Shown here in pieces: positions 52,801-61,800 of a DNA stretch of 64,000 nucleotides. The first letter of the stretch is position 1. Every line of letters begins with the position of its first letter. The notes below the pieces were generated by a model. It did no database searches, was not told where the DNA came from, and saw nothing but the letters and a program-made list of their open reading frames with translations. Both the position numbers and the translations under genes were made by a program. Source of the DNA: Rhyacichthys aspro (taxonomy: Eukaryota > Chordata > Actinopteri > Gobiiformes > Rhyacichthyidae); assembly GCA_036850595.1 (NCBI GenBank), contig CM072161.1, positions 16,945,812 through 17,009,811 on the forward strand, in the 5' to 3' direction.

Positions 52801-55800
52801 TTGGATTTGTAAATAATTTTGTTCCTTGTTTAATCCTAGGTTTGACACCATTGTTTTTATTTCTCTCCTTATAATACTGTCATGTTTTTCCACCAAATTC
52901 ATGTGTAAAAACTAATTTCATAAGGTTGGTTTAGACACTTTCAATGAATAACATGCTTTTATTTAATTTTATTGATTTATTGAGCTTTAGCAGTTCCTCG
53001 GGTGTCAGCGGAGGAGCTCAGATTTCAACAATGTAAATAGGAAACAATAGTCGTAGTGTCTGTCACACAAGCTTTTGGCAGGAGACTTGACTGGTTCTCA
53101 GTCTTCCATTTTGGCTCAAACATCAAAGCAGTCTGTAATTCAGGCCGATTTAGCAGAAGTTGTAAAATATATATCTTAATGGTACCTTAACAGTTCAGTT
53201 CTCAGTGACTATTACTTCCTTGTTTAGTTTAGACTTGTTTTTGTTTTTGTCCTGGTTTAGTTGCTGTTGTGCTTTTATTCCTGGTTTATGTTCAGTGTAG
53301 TTTCAGACCTAGTTTAGACCTGGTTAACCTTGGCTTAGACCCGATTTCTTTTTCTTGTTGTAAAGCTGGTCTAAATCTTCTTTAGTCTTTTTCTTAGTGA
53401 GGGTCCTCGGTTAAGTTCTGGGTTTGGTCCTGGGTTTAGTCCTTGGTTTTTGTCTTGGTTTAGTTCTGGTTTAGACTTTGTTGTAAACATGACTTAATGC
53501 TGGTTTAGTTCAGACTCGGTCTTAGTTTAAGTTTTGGATTTTGTCCAGGTTTAGTCCTGTTTTAAATGTTGAGTTTTCCTGAACTGACCATTTTTAAAAG
53601 GCTCCAAATCTAAAATTATCTTAAACCAAGACTAACATGACTAAAATCTAAAATGGTGTCATGGAATAAACATAACTTCACCAATATTAACTTTAAACTC
53701 TTCAAGTCCATAATATAGGACTAAGGCAGGACCAAACCCACAACTCAAGAACAACCGGGATTTAACAGGGCCGTAAAAAAAATACCCAGGTCTAAATCCA
53801 GGTGTTTTCTCCTCCATTGAGGCCCATTGTGTTACGTAACTACATCTCTCTGTAAAACAAGCCAGGCTGAACCTCTGACTCTAGACTTTTTAGACCTAGA
53901 TCTGAAGCATCTCACTGAAGACCAGACTATTCAGGCAAAAGCTGTGACTTCAAAACAAACTCACTTATTTCTATCAAATCACTTGTTGAAGTGGCCAAAT
54001 GAGAAGGCGAGTAACAATAATGCAGCCACTGGAAAAGTCGGTATAACGCCCTGGCTTCATGGACTGCATTTATGGATCAGGATTGTGGACTGTAATTTTA
54101 ATATTATAACAACCCATTTTTTTAATATAATGTCCTATTTACCTTGAATTGAATGTGGAAACTTTATTACTGTAATTCCATGATGTTGTTCCTCAGGTTT
54201 ATCATGTTATCACAATCTCACACTGTACCACATCTGTTGAAAACTCATTGGTGTGGACGTCGCCTGGAAGTGTTGCTTAAAAACCCACTGCAGCGTCCCG
54301 CCCTTCTGTGGCAGCCTCTTATTTGCTCTGTACAGTGCTTTATAATTACATACGTCCATAGAGACACAGCTGGAGCTAATATGCAAATCAATCCAGACCG
54401 AGTTCAAACTGGGTTAAAAAGCATCGGGGCTTATCTGCCACAGACATTTAGAGACAGCCTCCACGATTATTATGGGACATTTGTTTACATGAGTCAATAC
54501 ACTGCTGTAGACATCTGCTGCTCAGATACATTACACTGACAAATAGGGCCAGTTACTATGGTGTCAGGACCTACTTTAGTCTTTTGTTTTTATTTTGGGC
54601 TGGTTTTAGTATTAGTTTATTCCTGTTTTTTTTGTATTTAGTCCTATTTTAGTCCAGGTTTTGGTTCTACTCATGGTTTCTTGTCTTGGTTTAGTTGTAG
54701 TGTTAGTCATGATTTAGATCAGGAGCTATTTAAGTTAGCAATAAGCCAACATTTTGCCCTGGTATAGCTTGAGTTTACTGCTTCAGTCTTGGATTAGTCC
54801 TGGTTTTAGTCATGGGTTAGTTGTAGTTTCCATCTTGGCTTAATCTCAGTTTAGTCTGATTTAGTTATAGTTTGGGTTTAGTCCGGTTTAATCTTCATTC
54901 CCTCCTATTCATCCTTCTTTATTCTTGATCTAGGATTGATTTAGTCTTGTCAATAAACCACAGTAGAAAGTTCATCTGGCCAATCAGAGCAGACTGGGAT
55001 CAGTGGGAGGGGCTTAAAGACACAAGGAGAGAGAAAATAAAGACTAAACCAGAACAAAATTGAGTGTTTTCTAATCATAGCACATTATAGACTTACAGAT
55101 ATTTTTTCATATATATATATTTTCCATGTCAAAACAAATGCACCAATTGAATCACTTCTACAGCACACAGTCTATACCTAAAGAGTCTAATTCTACCATT
55201 CATTTGTTGGAGTCAGCATTTGAGTAACTTGTCCAGACTCCTCCATAATTAATCCCTGTGTGTTCTTTGTATCAAATGAATGATACAAAGCTAGCTCAGT
55301 CGGCTCCCACAGGTCAAACTTGAAAAACGGCTGTACATATGTGACTCTGTTAAAAACACATTCGACTGAGCGCGGGCCACACCTTCCACTGTACTTCACT
55401 GTTCATAAATCACATAAGTTGTTCCAGCTGCATATTTGTCTGTCAGTGTCTTTACCACCTGGCTGTGATACGATCCTGAGAAAGTGCAATGACGGGACAC
55501 TCCTGCATGTTGTATTAGAGTAAACACATGTACAAAGTTGCTTATGGGTGTTGCACCTTTGAAATGATCACAACCTAGAGTGAACTCAAGCTAGGGCTAA
55601 GCATTTTTTCACATAACCGCTTAGGTTGGATACTTTTCAGTCTCCATAGACCTTGCCTGGCCTTCCAGACCTTTTGACTTTCACTATGCTCTTTCTTAGC
55701 GACATGAAGTGGGTCTTGTATTCTTTGTTTCTTGCAGCTGATTTACAGGAGACCAGACCTCCACTGCACCTTTACCTGCAGAAAACTGACAGCCTCCATT

Positions 55801-58800
55801 AGTGCTGATTAAAGATAACTGTGTGTGGCCTCGAGCGTCACCCGAGGGTAACTATTTATCTGTCAACCATCTAATCCTCCCTGACACCAGCTCTTAGGGA
55901 CTGCTACTTACGCACCTCAGCAAATGACTAGAAACACATGAAGTAGAAGCAAAATACACAACCTGTGTATTTTAGAAGGCAGAGAAAACAATTAATTGAA
56001 CTATGCTTTGATGTAAAATCCCAAACTATCATGGATCACAGCGTGAGCCCGTGGGAAATCTGCCAGAAGTCATCACTATATTCTGAAAATAAATTAGATG
56101 TATCTAGTAAATACAAATAAACTTCAATAAAAGAGAGAGAGAGCATTTTAATACTGACCAAAATTATAACTGCTGAGTATTTAATGAGATTTTTCAGAAG
56201 CAACTTTTCACAGGGAGTGGTTAATTAAAGGAGAAAGAGTAATTACTGGTTTTACACAAAGGTGGCAGTCTTCAACATAGCTTAGACAAGAAAACTAAAC
56301 CGTACAACATTAATGGGGAAACGCCCAGAACGGCAGACATTTCTTACCTTGAAAATAGACTCCGACTGAAATGTTCTCAATTGCTCAAAGCTTTACAAAC
56401 AGCTTTTGATAAAAGTGTTGGGAGTGGAATTACTGCTATTGAAACGTGTATTACACCAAAGACAAGGGATCATTTACACAACACCAAAAATAAAAAGGTA
56501 GATGTAGGTGGTAACGCATTAAAAATAATCTGCGTTCACTCACAAGACACTGTAGTATGTCTGCCAGGCCAGGAGGGGCGCTATGTTTGATTTTGAGTGG
56601 GTTCCATCGTCACGGTAACTCACTCTACAAGGCTTCTGCTCCAGAGACGGTTTTATACTGGTTTAGAGACAATCCTGGTTTGGACCAATCACGAGCAAAG
56701 ACACATTGATCTGACACATCACAACTAACCTCACTTTAACCTCACTTCATTTTATTTGGCTTTTTTTTTTTTTTTTTTTTGCACAAACAGTTTTAGAATA
56801 TGGATCAGTATGTATGTAACAAATGATAATATCGTCAGAACATGCAAGAGAAATTTGAAGCAAAAAAAAAAAAAAACTAACTAAACCAAACAAGAGCCAA
56901 ACCAACACAATGACATACTTCTGTTAGTGCACAATAATATTGTTAGTAGTCCAAATATTTAAAGTCTAGGTATAACTGTCCATTGAAATGCAGTCCAAAG
57001 TAATAAGTCCAATGGTTGCACAATAAGAACAGTGTCTCGTTGCCATTAAAGTCTGTGTAAGTCACAAACAAGATCAAACCCCAGCCGCCGCAACCAAGAG
57101 GCCCTCCTTGTTTTTACTCAAAAGCATGACGCTGCAGGTATAATTTAAAAGTATGCACCTGACGCATTTACTGCCGCAAAGGCCTCTGGGAAACACAGTC
57201 ACGCCTACACTCCGATGGTTTGTTTAAGATGTGACAGTTTTAAGACCCATGAGTGACACCGCTCGGGGGAACGGCTCTGGTCGAAGTCAAGGCTTTTTAT
57301 TTTAGTCTCCCACCTCCCATGTTGAGTTTTTATACCTAGGGTGTGTCCACAGCATTTTTCTTTTATTTTGACAGCTGCTGAGGTTTTGCTTGGTCAAAAA
57401 TGGAGACAATGAGGAAGATTGTGATGTTCAGTCAGTAAAAGGAAGCATTTCCAACAGTAGCAACATTGTTTAAATGCCAAAACTGTTATGCCAAAAATGA
57501 GAACAATGAGTGCTATTTTGGGACTTTTTACAGTAACCAGTAACAGTAACTTGTGTTTTTGCTCATTCCCTTACATTTCTGAAAAAATAAAAATAAAAAT
57601 TAAAAATTAATAAAAACAAACCAAAAGCTTATTTCCTCAAATTTCGTGAATAAGTATTTAAATCTGGTAAGAGAGCAGTGTGAAAATATAATGCAACATT
57701 TTTAAAAAGGGGAGTTGCAGTGTTTACCTTGGCAAATATAATATTTGTTAACTCCATACGCACACTTCTATTAAAAGCATTATTAGTTTAGTCTCTTACG
57801 CAATAACAGATAAATAGATCATTGAAGGTATTTGCTTATATGGGAGAGAACGGTTGTGAAATACTCCAACATTACAAAAATCAAACAATGACAATAAACA
57901 AGACAATGGCTTACAACACTTCCTGCGTATCTAGTGAAATAGATGCCCAACGTTAACCAGAATAAGAGTGTGAAAGTCTTTTTTAAAGCAAAAACAATGA
58001 TTGTATCAGATATTGATCAATTTCATTGGGGGATTGGAATTAGAAATGCTTACTGAGGCATCACTAGTTTTATCCATTCATTTATTCATTCACCTTCCAT
58101 CGTGGGTGACTGGATCCAAGCAGCTTTGGGCGGGGTACACTCTGAATAATGGCCTGTTAATCACAATCTGACACTTACACACAGTCACTGGCAGACAGAC
58201 AGAGTTTTATCCATAGTCCACAATAAACGGACTTGTCTGATTTAATTGTTCATGCAAACTTGAATCCTGCTCTAAACTTGGCCTGCTTTGTATCTTCAAA
58301 ATGTGCCTCAAATGTCTGTCCAGGAATATGTAGGCTTTGTTGAATGTATATATATATATATATATACACAAAAACATTTACAAAAAAACACCCTGACACT
58401 GCCTGCCTCAGTCACTGATTTGGGCAAACACTGCAGAGTTACATTAGATTTGACTCAGTTGACTGGTCGAAACTAAACGAGGGAATACACAAGAGTCAGT
58501 TTATTTCTCTTGTGATCTAATCCGGCTGGACTCGATTACAAAGGAGCGGCATTTAGATGAATGACGATATCAACTTGCTGTGACAAGTCACACTTTCATT
58601 TATCTGAATGTGTGTAGCCTTTGCCAAGATTATAGTTTGGGGGAAAAAAGGCTAAGGAATACACATCTTTGACATCCTGTTTAAGGTATGGGTTACTTTT
58701 TTCTCCAATAAAGTTACCTTGAATATAGTACAAACTCATGCATACATTAAGTAGTTAGATCGGTGAGTCTAATTGTCCTATAGCGAATGAGTGTGAGTGT

Positions 58801-61800
58801 TAACGGTTTCTGTCAGTGTTCATCCTTCATTGTTAGTTCTGTGATTAACTGGGGATTGTCCAGGGCGTACCAGCCTCACACCCAAAACATCTGGGATAGG
58901 CTCCAGCCCCGTTAGCCATAACCGATAAACACTTCATTCATGAATATCACTATATTTTCTTTAATGGCACAATACTTCCTTATTTTTGAAGAAACACTGT
59001 AATAATGCCATGTTCACTGAGTCGTAACACTAGAACTAAGTCATGAGTTTGCAATAAAAGTGGCAATTGTTAGAAACCCAATCATACTTCGCAAAGGCTC
59101 TGTTAACAATAAGACACAAATAGATGCTGCCATGCAAATAGATGACTGCTAGAATATCCTAAGAGAAACAATCATATAATTCAAATTAAATAAGATATTT
59201 AAAAAGAGAACAAAAAATTTGAAATATTATTTTGTATATTTTCACAAAAACTCACATGGTTAAAGGTTTGGAATATCTGGATAACGTCTGACGTGACTTA
59301 CCTCTTCCTCTTCCATGCTTGGCTCTGGGCTCTTCATGGGACTTGACGACTGACTGAAGACTGAAGATACCCCACTGACGCTCTGAAAACACAAACCAAC
59401 AAAGTTAAGTTTTACATGTAGTGAATATCATAAAACAATACAGTACATTACTGTGTTAGAGGGCCTGCATCAGATAATTTTTGGCAATTCAGATTAATTT
59501 TCAGCCAATATTTACTTCCCCCTTGTATCTCGAATATTTAATTTTAGGGCACTTTCATACTCCCTGGGCTGTAGTTTAGGTCTGCCCTGCTTAGGTTAAA
59601 CCAAATAATCATATGTGAAAGCAAACAACCAAACCAAACAACTGAAGAAAATGTTTTTGGTTCTGGTCCAAACAAAAACTGATTTATTTACAGTGCAAAA
59701 ACTCTAGGATCGTGATCTATGAAAAAAACAAAAAAACAAACAAAAAAAAACTTATATTAGGACTAATACAGGGTGACACCAACAACAAGGCCCATAATGA
59801 AAGCAGGATTAAATTAAAACACAAAACAAACAAAGACCAAACCTACAACTAAACTAGGCCAAAGTCTGGACTAAACCCAGCAGTAAACCAGGTCTAAACC
59901 AAGAGCAAGGTCAGGCCTAAACCAGGATTTCAAGAGCTGAGGTAAATTATTTTTTATGTGACTACTTTCCAAAGCCATAATTCTTATTGATTTGACTTAA
60001 GCGTTTGCCCGGAGCAAGTTCAAACCCAGGTCACTGTTCAACCTCAATGATAACACACATTTTTTTCATAAAAACATTTAACTGATCTCCGTCTAAACGT
60101 CTGATGTGGCACAAGCCTTTCAGCCTTTCCACGTTAGCTCCTTATCTCACTGTAATTCATATTTTACTGCTTTATGATGGCTCAGTTGGTCTCAGTTCTC
60201 ATGACATGTTTGATTAAGGCACACCCCTGACGTTGAAGAGACACACCCTGTGCATTCCTCCACCTGGACCCATCGCTTATGAACAAGTCCAGTTTTGACT
60301 TGCTTTTGATATGCTTTAACATTATATGGCTCATTTTCTAATTGGCTTACTAATGGTGCACTATAATAGTTGGGGACTGGAAGCTTTTACATCGTAACTA
60401 AAGTTAGATACTTTTATGCCAAGTTCTGCTTGTGTTTAATGTAACACAGACATTTCTGAAGCATCAGACATAAGACGCCACTAAACCAGAACCAGAACCA
60501 GAACCAGCTGTTAATACACTTCACAAGTGTTTGGAAAAAACACCCTTTTGGTTTATGGCATATTCTATGTTTGTGACGCACTAATAATTTCCACACAGAC
60601 TTTTATTTCTAAATATATTGATGATATATTAAGGGGACACCACTCTGGAAGGGGGTTGCGTCCTCTCTGCCCCCCTGGGTCTACGCCTTTGACCACAGCC
60701 GAGGGGTGACAAGTTACATTCATTTTGGCCAATAAAAACGTGTTTAAAAGCATGCCTCCACTGTTCGCTCTTCTTCGTGTGTTTAATTGAATGTGACTTC
60801 CTGCATTTGGTCCGAAAGAAACCCGTGTTTAATGCATTAGTATGAACAAACTGAGACCAGAGCTGGAGTCATTCATTACAGTTAAAATAAGTTAGAATTC
60901 ACAATAGAGATTATAACAAAAAAATGCTAAAAACTGTGTGTAGCTCTCATACAACCACTTAATTTGAAAGAGAAATGTTATATTCAATTTAAACTGTATT
61001 ATTTCTTTCTTTCTTTCTTTTTTTTTTTTGGCAGATGCTCTTCGACTGTGGAGCTTTCTAATGATCTAAACCTATTACGGTCAGCAGGTCTCTGAGGACA
61101 TTAGACCCCTGTCCGTCATATTAAGATGTTTATCCAGGATCAGAGGCTGTGAAATCTCTGAGCACAGTGTGAGAATTAAGATAGCACTGCCACTGGCGCT
61201 GCTCTGGCCTCTTCACACCACGAGACCTGGATCAGACAGAGTGTCTTCTACAGTTCTCTGGGTCTTGCAGACATCAAATACAGACCTACTAAATGAGACT
61301 ACACTGGGAAACACTCCAGGGCAAATGTAGATCTAAACCATGGCAAAACCTTGAGCTAAACTAGAACAAAGTCAGACTAAACCCAGTACAAACCCAAGAG
61401 AAGAACAGGAGTAAATTATACAAAATTTTAAATATAAAATGCAAACATATTCTAGTAGAAAGAAAAAAAATAAGCAGACTGCTGCTGTAAAGTTGCTCAT
61501 GTTGGTCTTAAAACAATAATGCTCATGATTCATTCACTATTGATAATTTAGAGTTCAAATATCAATCATGACAGGAATCAAAGTGAGGCTCAAAGATCAA
61601 AAGCAAAAGTAAACTTCATGCTCTTCATCATGAACACCTGGAACAATCAGTGCTTTTGTAATCAACCTGTGAGACTGGTTTTCATTATTATGTTTTATAT
61701 TGAAGATATAGACTGGCATTTAGTTATGCAGCAATAAAATGATTAAGGCCTTGCTAGAATAGGGTGGCCACATCTCAACAGCTTCAAACTGGAACATGTT

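Larger units (their letters stand above)
49094..59301 (-). other. pof1b intron 2, the largest intron (10.2 kb)
   Basis: It lies between the poorly conserved N-terminal exons and the conserved core. It carries four large patches of the 12-base dispersed repeat (52.3-55.0 kb), teleost-type interspersed repeats near 58.1 and 58.8 kb, a (TA)n microsatellite and poly-T/poly-A tracts. Short open frames here show no recognisable domains. I found no additional pof1b exon, but a small poorly conserved one could be missed. Confidence 0.65.

Noticed and set aside
54153..54539. Plus-strand 128-codon frame in pof1b intron 2
   Set aside because: Next to repeat patches, no known domain, and not compatible in frame or strand with pof1b; likely chance.
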